DNA from: Betaproteobacteria bacterium
Lineage (GTDB): Bacteria; Pseudomonadota; Gammaproteobacteria; Burkholderiales; Burkholderiaceae_E
NCBI GenBank assembly: GCA_016868375.1
Contig: VGHA01000020.1
Span: 1-42,482 of the forward strand
Direction of reading: 5' to 3'
Length of the DNA stretch: 42,482 bases
The position numbers were made by a program, and so were the translations under genes. Each line of letters opens with the position of its first letter. Positions within the stretch are counted from its first letter, which is position 1. Positions 1 through 9,020 of the stretch are shown in pieces. Under the pieces are notes generated by a model. It ran no database searches and was not told the origin of the DNA. It saw only the letters and a list, made by a program, of their open reading frames with translations.

Positions 1-876
1 CGACAGCTTGCTGTGCGCGCCGGCGCCGAGCCCCAGATAATCGCCAAACTGCCAGTAGTTGAGGTTGTGGCGGCAGCGGTGGCCCGAGCGGGCGAAGGCC
101 GATACTTCGTACCGCTCCAGGCCCGCCTCACCGCAGGCGGATTCGACGGCATCCTGCATATCGGCCGCCAGATCATCATCGGGAAGCTCAGGGGGGCGGC
201 GCGCAAACGGCGTTCCCGGCTCAAGCGTCAGGTGGTAGCAGGACAGGTGTGGCGCACCCCGACCCAGCGCCTCATCCAGATCCTTCCTCAGGTCATCCAG
301 TGACTGCCCGGGCAGCGCATACATCAGATCGACGTTGAAGGTTTCGAACACCGTCGCGGCCAGGTCAACCGCTGCGCGCGCCTGGGCACTGTTGTGCACA
401 CGGCCAATTGCTTCCAGCGCGCGATCATCGAAACTTTGAACCCCAATCGACAGCCGGTTGATGCCTGCTGCTGCAAAACCGCGGAACCGCTCCGCTTCGA
501 ACGTGCCCGGATTCGCCTCCAGCGTGATTTCAGCACCCGCCGCGAACCGCAAATGCGCCCTGAGCATGCCAAGCAGACGTTCAATCGCCCTGGGTGAAAA
601 CAGGCTGGGCGTTCCGCCGCCGATGAACAGCGTCTGAACCGTGCGTCCCCAGACGAAGGGCAGCGCCCGCTCGAGGTCATGCTGCAGCGCTGTCAGGTAC
701 TCGTCCTCTGGAATGTCACCCGAGCCCCGCCAGGTATGCGAGTTGAAATCGCAGTAGGGGCATTTTTTCAGGCACCAGGGCAGATGCACATAAAGCGATA
801 GCGGCAGGGGCGCAGCGACACCGGAGCCTGACGAAGCGCTTGCAGGTCGCACCAGCCTGATCGGGATACCGCTCAC
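1..876 (-). CDS. hemW: Radical SAM heme chaperone HemW (3' end outside window)
   Basis: HemW-family protein (oxygen-independent coproporphyrinogen oxidase-like) that binds heme and delivers it to haemoproteins. It reads on the minus strand from a GTG at 876 and leaves the window at base 1, so 292 of roughly 380-400 family residues are visible. The radical-SAM cluster motif CLKKCPYC is present with Cys35, Cys39 and Cys42. It is followed by a GGGTPSLF segment (SAM binding) and a GVQSFDD stretch typical of the family. The four-cysteine signature of true HemN is not what is seen at the N-terminus, which favours HemW. The GTG start overlaps the rdgB stop by four bases (GTGA), so the two are probably translationally coupled. 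Family assignment is sure; heme chaperone function comes from family knowledge. Confidence 0.93.
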   Translation of the reverse strand, partial: MSGIPIRLVRPASASSGSGVAAPLPLSLYVHLPWCLKKCPYCDFNSHTWRGSGDIPEDEYLTALQHDLERALPFVWGRTVQTLFIGGGTPSLFSPRAIERLLGMLRAHLRFAAGAEITLEANPGTFEAERFRGFAAAGINRLSIGVQSFDDRALEAIGRVHNSAQARAAVDLAATVFETFNVDLMYALPGQSLDDLRKDLDEALGRGAPHLSCYHLTLEPGTPFARRPPELPDDDLAADMQDAVESACGEAGLERYEVSAFARSGHRCRHNLNYWQFGDYLGLGAGAHSKLS

Positions 877-1529
877 TTTGCCTCAGGCGACCAGCGGCCT
901 TCCTGCGATCGCAGCCGGTCAACCAGTTGCCGTAGCGCCAAGCCCCGATGACTGATCTGATTCTTGCGCTCCGGGGCGAGTTCCGCCGCCGTGCAGCCCT
1001 CATCAGGCAACCAGAAAAACGGGTCATAGCCAAAGCCGCCTGAACCCCGTGCGGTCTGAATGACTTCGCCGTGCCAGACCGCCTCCGAAATCAACGGCAT
1101 CGGATCCAACGCATGCCGGACCAGCACCAGCACGCAGACATAACTGGCATGCCGATCGTCGCAACCAGCCAGATCAGCCAGCAGTCTCGCGTTATTGGCA
1201 GCATCGGAATGCTCGCCGCCCGCAAGGGCTGCGTAGCGTGCCGACCGCACGCCCGGCATGCCGCCCAGTGCTCTCACACAAATGCCCGAATCGTCAGCGA
1301 GCGCCGGCAGCCCTGTCACAGCAGCCGCGTGACGCGCCTTCGCAAGGGCGTTTTCAACGAACGTGTGGTGCGGTTCAGGTGCTTCCGGCACCCCCAGCTC
1401 AGACTGGGCCACGAGATCGAATCCAAGTGGCCGGAGCATTGCGTCGAATTCGCGAAGCTTTCCCCGGTTGCCGCTCGCCAGCACCAGTCGCGAGGTCTCG
1501 CGGGATCCCGGCACGCGATCAACGCTCAT
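873..1529 (-). CDS. rdgB: dITP/XTP pyrophosphatase (non-canonical purine NTPase)
   Basis: RdgB/HAM1 family: hydrolyses dITP, ITP and XTP to the monophosphate plus pyrophosphate, keeping deaminated purines out of DNA and RNA. The 218-residue product has the N-terminal substrate loop SGNRGK (19-24), the FVENALAKA helix (57-65), the metal-binding ADDSG segment (78-82) and the later GFGYDPFF and SHRGLAL motifs, all in the expected order. Length is close to the family norm of about 200. Its ATG overlaps the rph stop by four bases and its stop overlaps the hemW start, so rph-rdgB-hemW forms one overlapping minus-strand operon. Confidence 0.97.
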   Translation of the reverse strand: MSVDRVPGSRETSRLVLASGNRGKLREFDAMLRPLGFDLVAQSELGVPEAPEPHHTFVENALAKARHAAAVTGLPALADDSGICVRALGGMPGVRSARYAALAGGEHSDAANNARLLADLAGCDDRHASYVCVLVLVRHALDPMPLISEAVWHGEVIQTARGSGGFGYDPFFWLPDEGCTAAELAPERKNQISHRGLALRQLVDRLRSQEGRWSPEAK

Positions 1530-2269
1530 ACAGGCAATGCAGGGTGATCGATACCCAGCGACTGACGCTGCAAGGTGACCAGCTGACCGATTCCCTGCGA
1601 GGCCAGCCCAATCAAAGTATCCAGTTCAAGACGTGAAAAAGGGTCGCCTTCGGCCGTACCCTGCACCTCGACAAATCCGCCCCGCCCAGTCATGACCACA
1701 TTCAAATCCGTGTCACAACCAGAGTCTTCCCGGTAATCGAGATCGAGCACCGGCGCACCGCCAACGATACCGACCGAGACAGCGGCCACCAGGTCGCGAA
1801 TCGGGCTTCGCTCCAGGGCGCCGGCCTTCATCAGTGCAGCAACCGCGTCACAGGCTGCCACGAATGCGCCGGTGATCGATGCGCACCGCGTACCGCCGTC
1901 GGCCTGCAGGACATCGCAATCGAGTGTGATCGTTCGTTCGCCAAGTGCCGTCAGATCAAACACCGACCGAAGACTGCGACCAATGAGGCGCTGAATCTCC
2001 TGCGTGCGTCCGCTCTGCTTGCCGCGAGCCGCCTCGCGGTCGCTGCGCGTATGGGTTGATCGCGGGAGCATCCCGTATTCGGCAGTGAGCCATCCCTGGC
2101 CTGCGCCCTTGAGGAAACCGGGAACCTTCGCCTCAACGCTCGCGGTACATAACACCCGGGTGTCGCCGCACTCGATCAGCACCGACCCTTCCGCATGCCG
2201 CGTAAAGCCGCGGGTGATACGGATCTCACGCAGCGCGGCCGCCGCACGCCCCGCTGTTCTATTCGACAT
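1526..2269 (-). CDS. rph: Ribonuclease PH
   Basis: Phosphorolytic 3'-5' exoribonuclease that trims tRNA 3' ends using inorganic phosphate. The 247-residue protein begins with the family pattern of Arg-rich residues followed by [17 protein letters not shown]. It contains the [19 protein letters not shown] stretch, which supplies the phosphate-binding arginine and the RNA-contacting surface, and the [16 protein letters not shown] motif of RNase PH. It is slightly longer than the usual 238-240 residues. It is the first gene of the minus-strand rph-rdgB-hemW operon and is divergent from yicC, so a promoter should lie in the short gap after 2269. Confidence 0.97.
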   Translation of the reverse strand: MSNRTAGRAAAALREIRITRGFTRHAEGSVLIECGDTRVLCTASVEAKVPGFLKGAGQGWLTAEYGMLPRSTHTRSDREAARGKQSGRTQEIQRLIGRSLRSVFDLTALGERTITLDCDVLQADGGTRCASITGAFVAACDAVAALMKAGALERSPIRDLVAAVSVGIVGGAPVLDLDYREDSGCDTDLNVVMTGRGGFVEVQGTAEGDPFSRLELDTLIGLASQGIGQLVTLQRQSLGIDHPALPV

Positions 2270-2308
2270 TGAGCTCTCTCCGCTAAAGGGAATCCGTGTG
2301 CCGGGCGG

Positions 2309-2345
2309 TTGATAAACAACAGGCGTCGGTCGAATTCCTTACAAT
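2309..2345 (+). promoter_or_regulatory. Possible sigma-70 promoter for yicC-gmk
   Basis: A TACAAT hexamer at 2340-2345 resembles a -10 box. A TTGATA at 2309-2314 resembles a -35 box, but the spacer between them (25 bp) is too long. TTGATA instead sits 17 bp before GAATTC (2332-2337). The site lies between the divergent rph and yicC genes and upstream of the conserved start of YicC. Evidence is only sequence resemblance. Confidence 0.22.
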
Positions 2346-2382
2346 CACGCTGCATCTGAGGTTAACAGAACGGTCGACATCC

Positions 2383-3297
2383 TTGAGCAAGAAGCCGGGC
2401 GAACCACGTCCCATCCAGAGCATGACCGGTTCTGCCACTGCCATCCGTGACGGCCAGGCGGGGTCGGTCAGCGTCGAGATCCGCAGCGTCAATGCCCGAT
2501 TTCTCGACCTGTCTTTCAGGGTGCCCGATGACCTGCGCTCTGCTGAAACAGCGCTGCGCGAACTCATCTCGGCCAGCGTTCAGCGCGGCAAGGTTGAATG
2601 TCGGGTCAGTTTCCGCAGCGCGAGCGCCCAGTCAGGCGGCCAGAGCCTTCAGATCGAGGCGGTAGACCGCCTGGTTGCGTTAAGCGACCAGGTGCGTAGC
2701 CGTATCCCCGATGCGGCGGCGCCAACCGTGTCCGAAGTGTTGCGATGGCCCGGTGTTCTGGCGGAAGACGACTCCGCGGCTGCGCTCGCGTCGCTGGCGA
2801 TTGAAGCGGGTCGTGAAGCCCTGGATGCGTTTCTCTCGCACAGGGCCCGTGAGGGCGCGCGTCTGGTCACGCTGATTCTCGAACGGGCGCGATCAATCGC
2901 CGACATCGTGCTGGCGATCCGTGCACGCGGCCCCGAACTGCTTGCGGCCCATGAAAAGCGGCTGGCCGAGCGCCTTCAGCTGGCGGTGGATTCACTTGGC
3001 GCGCAGGTGCCCGCAGAAGAAACCATGGCACGCGTCCGACAGGAGCTCGCGCTTTACGGGATGCGGGCCGATGTCACCGAAGAACTCGACCGGCTGCTGG
3101 CGCATCTTGAAGAGCTTCGTGACGCGTGCGCTGGCAGCGGCCCCATCGGCAAACGCCTGGATTTCCTGCTTCAGGAACTCAATCGTGAGGCCAACACGCT
3201 GGGCTCTAAGGCCGCGGTCGTCGACTTCTCCAAGGCTGCTGTTGAACTGAAGCTGCTGATCGAGCAGATTCGAGAACAGGTGCAAAACCTCGAATGA
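2383..3297 (+). CDS. yicC: YicC family endoribonuclease-like protein
   Basis: YicC/YloC family protein, whose E. coli member has been described as an endoribonuclease. It shows the family N-terminal motif SMTGSA, the IRSVNARFLDLSFRVP segment, RGKVECRV, and a C-terminal half with GKRLDFLLQELNREANTLGSKA, the best-known signature of the family. The start is ambiguous. A GTG at 2296 has a good AAAGGG ribosome site but would add about 40 unconserved residues. TTG 2383 places the conserved SMTG about 13 residues in. ATG 2422 begins exactly at MTG. I chose 2383 as a compromise because homologues start a few residues before SMTG. The stop overlaps the gmk ATG by four bases, so both are co-translated. 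Confidence 0.88.
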   Translation: MSKKPGEPRPIQSMTGSATAIRDGQAGSVSVEIRSVNARFLDLSFRVPDDLRSAETALRELISASVQRGKVECRVSFRSASAQSGGQSLQIEAVDRLVALSDQVRSRIPDAAAPTVSEVLRWPGVLAEDDSAAALASLAIEAGREALDAFLSHRAREGARLVTLILERARSIADIVLAIRARGPELLAAHEKRLAERLQLAVDSLGAQVPAEETMARVRQELALYGMRADVTEELDRLLAHLEELRDACAGSGPIGKRLDFLLQELNREANTLGSKAAVVDFSKAAVELKLLIEQIREQVQNLE

Positions 3298-3926
3298 GTG
3301 ACAACGGGAACCCGGGCAGCCTGTTCGTGATCGTGGCACCCTCGGGCGCAGGAAAAACATCGTTGGTTCGGGGCCTGCTCGAAAATGAACCGGACGTCCG
3401 GTTGTCGGTATCGTTTACGACGCGAGCCCCCAGACCTGGCGAGCGCGACGGCATCGACTACCGCTTTGTGACGGTGTCCGAGTTTGAAAGCCGTCGTGCC
3501 GAAGGCGAGTTCCTCGAATGGGCCCGCGTTCACGACAACCTGTACGGCACGTCGCGCGCCTGGATTGAATCGCAAATGGGCGCGGGCCAGGACATTATTT
3601 TAGAAATTGACTGTCAGGGGGCGACCCAGGTGAAAAGGCTGTATCCCGACGCAGTCGGCATATTCATTGCCCCGCCCTCGATTGAGGAACTGGCCCGACG
3701 GCTTCGCGCGCGCGCCCAGGATTCCGAGAGCGTGATCGAGCGCAGGATCAACGCGGCGCAGGCCGAACTCGCGCAGGCTGATCATTTCGAATATGTTATT
3801 ATCAATCAACACTTTGGCGACGCTCTCGAGCAGCTTCGGGCGCTTGTCCGTGCGGCTCGGCTGCGGTTCTCCCGTCAACGCGCGCGGCATCCGGAAGTGT
3901 TCAGCCAGCTTCGGCTGGTGCGCTAA
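3294..3926 (+). CDS. gmk: Guanylate kinase
   Basis: Phosphorylates GMP to GDP with ATP, an essential step in GTP and (p)ppGpp precursor supply. The 210-residue protein has the P-loop APSGAGKTS (15-23), the GMP-binding [17 protein letters not shown] region, the [15 protein letters not shown] segment and the [11 protein letters not shown] strand, in normal order and at normal length. It overlaps yicC by ATGA and is followed 44 bases later by rpoZ, as in many betaproteobacteria. The neighbouring spoT uses GTP/GDP, so the nucleotide context fits. Confidence 0.98.
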   Translation: MSDNGNPGSLFVIVAPSGAGKTSLVRGLLENEPDVRLSVSFTTRAPRPGERDGIDYRFVTVSEFESRRAEGEFLEWARVHDNLYGTSRAWIESQMGAGQDIILEIDCQGATQVKRLYPDAVGIFIAPPSIEELARRLRARAQDSESVIERRINAAQAELAQADHFEYVIINQHFGDALEQLRALVRAARLRFSRQRARHPEVFSQLRLVR

Positions 3927-3970
3927 GCAGCAGTCAGTCCCTCGTCACCCTTTGCTCCGAATGGCTCACC

Positions 3971-4174
3971 ATGGCACGTATCACCGTTGAAGACTGTCTG
4001 AAGCAAATCCCCAATCGCTTTGAACTTGCTCTGGCAGCCACCTATCGCGCACGCATGCTCGCTCAGGGACACGCCCCTAAGCTTGAGTCGCGCGACAAGC
4101 CCACCGTCACCGCGCTGCGTGAAATCGCGTCCGGTAAAGTGGGCTCCGAAATGCTGCGTCGGGTTCCAACCTGA
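3971..4174 (+). CDS. rpoZ: RNA polymerase omega subunit
   Basis: Small RNA polymerase subunit that helps beta-prime assembly and, in proteobacteria, forms part of a ppGpp-binding site. The 67-residue protein starts [10 protein letters not shown] and contains the conserved [16 protein letters not shown] segment and the [14 protein letters not shown] motif. Length matches the short betaproteobacterial form rather than the roughly 90-residue enterobacterial one. It lies between gmk and spoT with short gaps, the classical gmk-rpoZ-spoT arrangement that links the polymerase subunit with alarmone metabolism. Confidence 0.97.
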   Translation: MARITVEDCLKQIPNRFELALAATYRARMLAQGHAPKLESRDKPTVTALREIASGKVGSEMLRRVPT

Positions 4175-4198
4175 CGCAAGCCGCGTCGCTCCCCACCC

Positions 4199-6445
4199 AT
4201 GGCTGAGCGACTTGCCACCATTGCAGCAGCGCCACGAGCCCCGCTGTCGGATTCGCGACCAGGCGCTATAGCAAAACGCAGCGCCTCTTCATCTGGCTTT
4301 ATCGAGCCGGCTGACGAACGGAAGATCGTTTCCCTCGCCACGCTGATGCAGCGTGCCGGCGAGTATCTGTCCGAAGACGACCTTCGGCGCATTCGGGAAG
4401 CCTACCGCTTCGGTGACCAGGCCCATCTCGGTCAATTCCGATCAAGCGGTGAGCCCTACATCTCGCACCCCATCGCGGTTGCCGAGATCCTGTCCGGCTG
4501 GCGGCTTGACGCCGACTCACTCATGGCGGCACTGCTGCATGACGTGATCGAAGACACCAAGGTTGCCAAACAGATCCTGGCCGAGAGATTTGGCGCGTCG
4601 GTCGCCGATATCGTTGACGGCGTTTCCAAACTCGACCGGGTTGAGTTCGCCTCCAAAGAACATCAGCAGGCCGAGAGCTTTCGCAAAATGCTGCTGGCGA
4701 TGGCACGCGATGTCCGGATCATCCTGATCAAGCTGGCGGATCGCCTTCACAACATGCAGACGCTCGAGGCACTCCCCGCCGCGCGTCAAAAGCGAATCGC
4801 ACAGGAAACCATTGATATCTATGCGCCTATTGCGCATCGCCTGGGACTCAACAGCCTTTATCGCGACCTGCAAGATCTTGCTTTTCGATCCCTGCACCCG
4901 TTTCGCTACCGAACCCTGAAAAAAGCGGTTCAGGCGGCGCGCGGTAACCGTCGCGAAGTACTGGGGCGAATCCTTGATGCGGTCAACAAGGCGCTGCCCG
5001 AGGCGGGCGTCAGTGGTGCCCAGGTGCAGGGACGCGAAAAGTCCATCTTCGCCATCCACACCAAGATGCGCGAAAAGCACCTGTCCTTTGCGCAGGTGCT
5101 CGATATTTACGGCATGCGGGTCATCGTCGATACCGTGCCCCAATGCTATCTCGCGCTCGGTGCGCTGCACACCACCTTCAAACCCGTGCCGGGCCGCTTC
5201 AAAGACTACATCGCCATTCCCAAAATAAATGGCTACCAGTCGCTGCACACCACGCTGGTCGGTCCCTTCGGAACCCCCGTTGAATTTCAGATTCGCACGC
5301 ACGAAATGCAGCGCGTTGCGCAATCAGGGGTCGCAGCGCATTGGCTCTACAAAGCGCACCATGTCAGCTTTTCTGAACTGCACACCCGAACGCACCAGTG
5401 GCTGCAGTCACTACTCGACATTCAAAGCCAAACGGGCGACTCGCTCGAGTTCATCGAGCATGTAAAGGTCGACCTGTTTCCGGACGCGGTCTATGTATTC
5501 ACGCCGCGTGGCGAAATTCGCGCCATGTCGCGCGGCGCCACCGTGCTCGACTATGCCTACTCCATTCATACCGACATCGGCGACCGGGCTGTTGGCTGCC
5601 GGGTCAACGAAGAGCTGGTTCCGCTGCGAACCGAACTGGTCAACGGTGATGTCGTTGAAGTACTCACCGATCCAACTTCCAGACCTGATCCGAGTTGGCT
5701 CGGCTTTGTAAGAACAGGTAAAGCGCGCGCCAGCATCCGACACAGTCTCCGAGTGCTCAGCTACCGCGAATCGGTCGAGCTTGGCCGACGCCTGCTTGAA
5801 CAATCGTTAAGCGCGCTTCGAATCGCGCTCGGCTCCCTCGAAACCACCGTGCTGGATCGCGCGATCCGGGATTCAGGGGTGCGCACCATCGAAGAGTTGT
5901 ACGCCGACATCGGGCTCGGCAAGCGACTCGCGCCCGTGGTTGCACGCACGATTGCGCTGCAGACCGCGTCAAGCCCTGCCGCCCTAATGCTGCCGCGGCC
6001 AGCGCCCATGGTGATTCACGGCAACGAAGGCAGCGCGGTCACCTACTCCACCTGCTGTTTCCCATTACCCGGCGATTCGATCATCGGACATCTGCGCGGC
6101 GGACATGGGTTGGTTCTTCACCGGACGGATTGCTCCACCGCCCTTCGCCAGCGCGACCGCGACGCCGAGCGTTGGGTCGATGCCGACTGGGCTGACCAGG
6201 TCCATGGCACTTTCCGGTCCGAGCTCGAAATCAGCGTACGCAATGATCGCGGCGTCCTGGGCAAGGTTGCCGCTGAAATCGCCACCAGCGATGCCAACAT
6301 TGCACACGTGTCGATGGACGAATCCGCCGACCGGGTTGCGGTGCTCCGCTTCACATTGATTGTCCGCGACCGCGTACACCTTGCCCGAGTGCTGCGAAAC
6401 CTGCGGCGTCTACCTGAGGTCTCGCGCATCAGTCGCCATCACTGA
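4199..6445 (+). CDS. spoT: Bifunctional (p)ppGpp synthetase/hydrolase SpoT/Rel
   Basis: RSH protein that can both make and hydrolyse (p)ppGpp. Domains in order: an HD hydrolase domain with the intact catalytic pair H114-D115 in ALLHDVIEDT and a later LADRLHNM motif. Next is a synthetase domain with the RFKD signature at 333-336 and GYQSLHTT at 345-352, the charge pattern typical of bifunctional enzymes. Then come a TGS domain (DAVYVFTPRGEI onwards), a helical/conserved-cysteine region (STCCFPLPGD) and a C-terminal ACT domain (RNDRGVLGKVAAEIA). At 748 residues it has full length. It sits 24 bases after rpoZ. Its monofunctional paralogue RelA lies about 3.2 kb downstream on the other strand. 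Confidence 0.96.
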   Translation: MAERLATIAAAPRAPLSDSRPGAIAKRSASSSGFIEPADERKIVSLATLMQRAGEYLSEDDLRRIREAYRFGDQAHLGQFRSSGEPYISHPIAVAEILSGWRLDADSLMAALLHDVIEDTKVAKQILAERFGASVADIVDGVSKLDRVEFASKEHQQAESFRKMLLAMARDVRIILIKLADRLHNMQTLEALPAARQKRIAQETIDIYAPIAHRLGLNSLYRDLQDLAFRSLHPFRYRTLKKAVQAARGNRREVLGRILDAVNKALPEAGVSGAQVQGREKSIFAIHTKMREKHLSFAQVLDIYGMRVIVDTVPQCYLALGALHTTFKPVPGRFKDYIAIPKINGYQSLHTTLVGPFGTPVEFQIRTHEMQRVAQSGVAAHWLYKAHHVSFSELHTRTHQWLQSLLDIQSQTGDSLEFIEHVKVDLFPDAVYVFTPRGEIRAMSRGATVLDYAYSIHTDIGDRAVGCRVNEELVPLRTELVNGDVVEVLTDPTSRPDPSWLGFVRTGKARASIRHSLRVLSYRESVELGRRLLEQSLSALRIALGSLETTVLDRAIRDSGVRTIEELYADIGLGKRLAPVVARTIALQTASSPAALMLPRPAPMVIHGNEGSAVTYSTCCFPLPGDSIIGHLRGGHGLVLHRTDCSTALRQRDRDAERWVDADWADQVHGTFRSELEISVRNDRGVLGKVAAEIATSDANIAHVSMDESADRVAVLRFTLIVRDRVHLARVLRNLRRLPEVSRISRHH

Positions 6446-6476
6446 TCTGACCGGGGCAGCGCGGGCATCGCAGGCG

Positions 6477-7031
6477 CTAGCCGTAACGAACCTCAAGCAC
6501 TTCGAGTTCGTCGGTACCGCCCGGCACCTTCAAACTGACCAGGTCGCCCTCATTCGCCTTCAGTAGCGCTCGTCCAACGGGGGACACCCAGCTGATTCGC
6601 CCTGCGAGCGGGTCAACTTCGTCGACGCCGACGATGGTGACGGTTTCGTCGCGTTCGCCATTGCGCAAAAATCGTACCGTTGCGCCAAAAAATGCCTGAG
6701 TCGTGCCGCGTCTCAACGCCGGATCGACCACCTCGGCCAACTCGAGCCGCTTGGTCAGGAAGCGAATTCTTCGATCGATTTCGCGCAAACGCTTTTTGCC
6801 GTACAGGTAATCGCCATTTTCCGAGCGATCACCGTTGGATGCGGCCCACGACACAACTCTGACCACCTCCGGGCGCTCAACATCGAGCAGCTGCATCAGC
6901 TCATCGCGCAGCCGCCGGTGGCCTGTCGGGGTGATGTAATTTTTCGAGCCAGCGGGAATCGCTTCAACGCTGGGTGCATCGCCCTCGTCATCGAGCGCTT
7001 CTGCGTCGTCACGAACAAAAGCTTTGCTCAT
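6477..7031 (-). CDS. greB: Transcription elongation factor GreB
   Basis: Cleavage factor that rescues backtracked RNA polymerase through its secondary channel. The 184-residue product opens MSKAFVRDD like other GreB proteins. It then has an N-terminal coiled-coil domain with the conserved basic/acidic tip (NGDRSENGDYLYGKKRLREI) and ends in an FKBP-like domain containing ISWVSPVGRALL and LEVLEVRYG. NYITPTGHRRL and the long RIRFLTKRL helix place it with GreB rather than GreA. It is convergent with spoT (31-base gap) and lies just downstream of pmbA on the same strand. Confidence 0.96.
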   Translation of the reverse strand: MSKAFVRDDAEALDDEGDAPSVEAIPAGSKNYITPTGHRRLRDELMQLLDVERPEVVRVVSWAASNGDRSENGDYLYGKKRLREIDRRIRFLTKRLELAEVVDPALRRGTTQAFFGATVRFLRNGERDETVTIVGVDEVDPLAGRISWVSPVGRALLKANEGDLVSLKVPGGTDELEVLEVRYG

Positions 7032-7047
7032 CAGTTTGCGCCGCGGC

Positions 7048-8388
7048 TCAGGTTCCCGCCAACGACATGGCGTCGATCAACACGGAGCCCGATCGCTTGG
7101 TGCCACGCGTCAGCTCATCAGCCCCTACTGCAACGATGCCCGCAAACATATCGCGCAGGTTACCGGCGATGGTGATCTCTTCAACCGGATAGGCGATTCT
7201 GCCGCCTTCAACCCAGTAACCGCTCGCCCCGCGGGAATAGTCACCTGTCACGTAGTTGACGCCGTGACCCATCAGATCAGTGACGAACAGACCGGTGCCC
7301 AATTTTTTGAGCATTGCATCAAGCGAATCCGACCGCTTTGTCTTACCGCTGGCCAGATGCAGGTTATGCGAGCCGCCCGCGTTACCCGTGGTCTTCATGC
7401 CGAGCTTACGCGCCGAATAAGTGGACAGGAAATAGCCTCGCAGTACGCCGGACTCCACCACCGAGCGGCGATGCGTGGCGCACCCTTCGCTGTCAAACGG
7501 CGCGCTGCCAGGCTCACCACGGCGGTGAGGATCTTCGATGATGTTGATGTGCTCCGGGAACAACTGGTTTCCCAGAGCGTTCACCAGAAAGCTCGATTGG
7601 CGATAGAGCGCCCCGCCGCTGGCGGCCTGCACCAGGTGCCCGAGCAGTCCGCAGGCGAGGGGAGCCTCGAACAAAACCGGCACCTTACGCGTGGAAAGAC
7701 GACGTGCGCCCAACCGGGCCAGCGCCCGCTCGGCCGCGTAACGGCCAAGGGCTGCCGGATCGGCAAGTTTCTTGGGGTTGCAATGCGAGGAATACCAATC
7801 ATCGCGCTGCATCTGGCGGCCACGGCGCGCGATCGGTGCGCATGAAATCGAGTGTCGACTGTAGGGATACCCCCCCGAAAACCCGAGCGTGTTGGCGGAT
7901 ACGAACTGGCCATGACTGACCGCGACGGAGGCGCCTTCCGAGTTGCGGATCAGCGGGCTCGTGTCGAACGCGGCCGCCTCGGCTTCAGACGCAATACGCA
8001 CCGCCTCATCCACCGGAATCTTCCACGGATGAAATAGGCGAAGCTCGGGGTAGTCGATTGCAAGCGTGTCGGGGTCTGGCAGCCCAGCGCAATCATCCTC
8101 GGCGGTGAAACGCGCGATTTGCCAAGCGGCGTCGACCGTTTCTTCGAGCGAGCGGGCGCTGAAATCCGAAGAACTGGCATGCCCCCGGCGTTTTCCGACG
8201 AACACCGTGACACCGATACCTTTGTCGCGATGCTGCTCAATCGTTTCAACCCGCCCGCGCCGTACATTGACCGTGAAGCCGCTGTTTTCGGAAACGTCCA
8301 CCGCGGCGTCGGTTGCACCGAGCGTTCGCGCGCGACGAAGCATGGTTTCGGCCATCTCGCGCAGTCGCTCCTGATCGTGATCGAACAT
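7048..8388 (-). CDS. pmbA: TldD/PmbA family metalloprotease, PmbA subunit
   Basis: PmbA (TldE), the partner of TldD in a protease complex that matures or degrades peptides such as microcins and CcdA. I start it at the ATG 8386-8388 because GAGGGA precedes it at good distance and the N-terminus FDHDQERLREMAETML matches the family. The open frame extends 18 codons further upstream without support. Family features: the V..R.G..ET.E motif near the N-terminus, GLLGHLVQAASGGALYR, the PFDSEGCATHR strand, HNLHLASG, and a C-terminal GHGVNYVTGDYSRGASGYWVEGG block that is a strong signature. PmbA lacks the HExxxH-type metal site of TldD, as expected. TldD is not in the window. Length 446. Confidence 0.95.
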   Translation of the reverse strand: MFDHDQERLREMAETMLRRARTLGATDAAVDVSENSGFTVNVRRGRVETIEQHRDKGIGVTVFVGKRRGHASSSDFSARSLEETVDAAWQIARFTAEDDCAGLPDPDTLAIDYPELRLFHPWKIPVDEAVRIASEAEAAAFDTSPLIRNSEGASVAVSHGQFVSANTLGFSGGYPYSRHSISCAPIARRGRQMQRDDWYSSHCNPKKLADPAALGRYAAERALARLGARRLSTRKVPVLFEAPLACGLLGHLVQAASGGALYRQSSFLVNALGNQLFPEHINIIEDPHRRGEPGSAPFDSEGCATHRRSVVESGVLRGYFLSTYSARKLGMKTTGNAGGSHNLHLASGKTKRSDSLDAMLKKLGTGLFVTDLMGHGVNYVTGDYSRGASGYWVEGGRIAYPVEEITIAGNLRDMFAGIVAVGADELTRGTKRSGSVLIDAMSLAGT

Positions 8389-8462
8389 CGTCGTCCCTCG
8401 TGAATAGCGAGGTATCATAGCAATTGACCCGGTCCGACCCACCGCATATCCGCGCCCCTGTC

Positions 8463-9020
8463 ATGCGACGACCTTCTTCGACCGGCGAGACATCCGTCTC
8501 CGACCCCGGTCTATCCGCAGAGCCCCCCAGCAAATCGCAGCGCAAGCGCGACAGCCATGCGTTGCAGGCGCTGGGTGAGCGGCTGGTCGAGCTCTCCGAT
8601 GAGCGGCTCCTGCAACTGCCCGTCAGCGAGCGGATGATCGATGCGGTCAGACTGGCCCGCGGCATCCGGGCGCGCGAAGGCAGGCGCCGACAGATGCAGT
8701 TCATCGGGCGGCTCATGCGAGACGCTGATTCCGATGCAATTCAGCAGGCAATCGAAGGCGACCGACAGCAGCACCGCGCGGAGACCGCGCTCATGCATGC
8801 CGCTGAGCAGTGGCGTGAGCGCCTGCTGAACGACTCCAATGCGGTTTCGCTTTGGCTTGAACGTCATCCCGATACACGAACGCCGCTCGAGAAAATTCTC
8901 CCAGCCGCGCGCACCGAAGTCGCGGGGAGGCAACATGGGCGGCGCTACCGTGAACTGTTCCGGCTGGTGCGCGGCGCCCTCGAGTCCCCTTCCAATACCG
9001 ACCCCTCTCATCAGTCATGA
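8463..9020 (+). CDS. darP: Ribosome biogenesis factor DarP/YjgA (DUF615)
   Basis: DUF615 protein; the E. coli homologue YjgA/DarP associates with 50S precursors. The protein is highly charged and helical with the family pattern PSKSQRKRDSHALQALGERL near the N-terminus, a central RQMQFIGRLMR motif, and RRYRELFRLVRG near the C-terminus. ATG 8463 gives 185 residues. An upstream in-frame TTG at 8424 has a GAGG eleven bases before it and could be the real start, adding 13 residues. It is divergent from pmbA, the arrangement also usual in other Burkholderiales. It overlaps mog by ATGA. Confidence 0.93.
   Translation: MRRPSSTGETSVSDPGLSAEPPSKSQRKRDSHALQALGERLVELSDERLLQLPVSERMIDAVRLARGIRAREGRRRQMQFIGRLMRDADSDAIQQAIEGDRQQHRAETALMHAAEQWRERLLNDSNAVSLWLERHPDTRTPLEKILPAARTEVAGRQHGRRYRELFRLVRGALESPSNTDPSHQS

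Noticed and set aside
4517-5323. Long open frame (268 codons) antisense to spoT
   Set aside because: Sits fully within the conserved synthetase and hydrolase coding region of spoT in another frame; no family-like residues; GC-rich codon usage produces such shadows.
7024-7845. Long open frame on the plus strand over pmbA
   Set aside because: Complementary to conserved PmbA coding sequence with no recognisable domain and no ribosome site.
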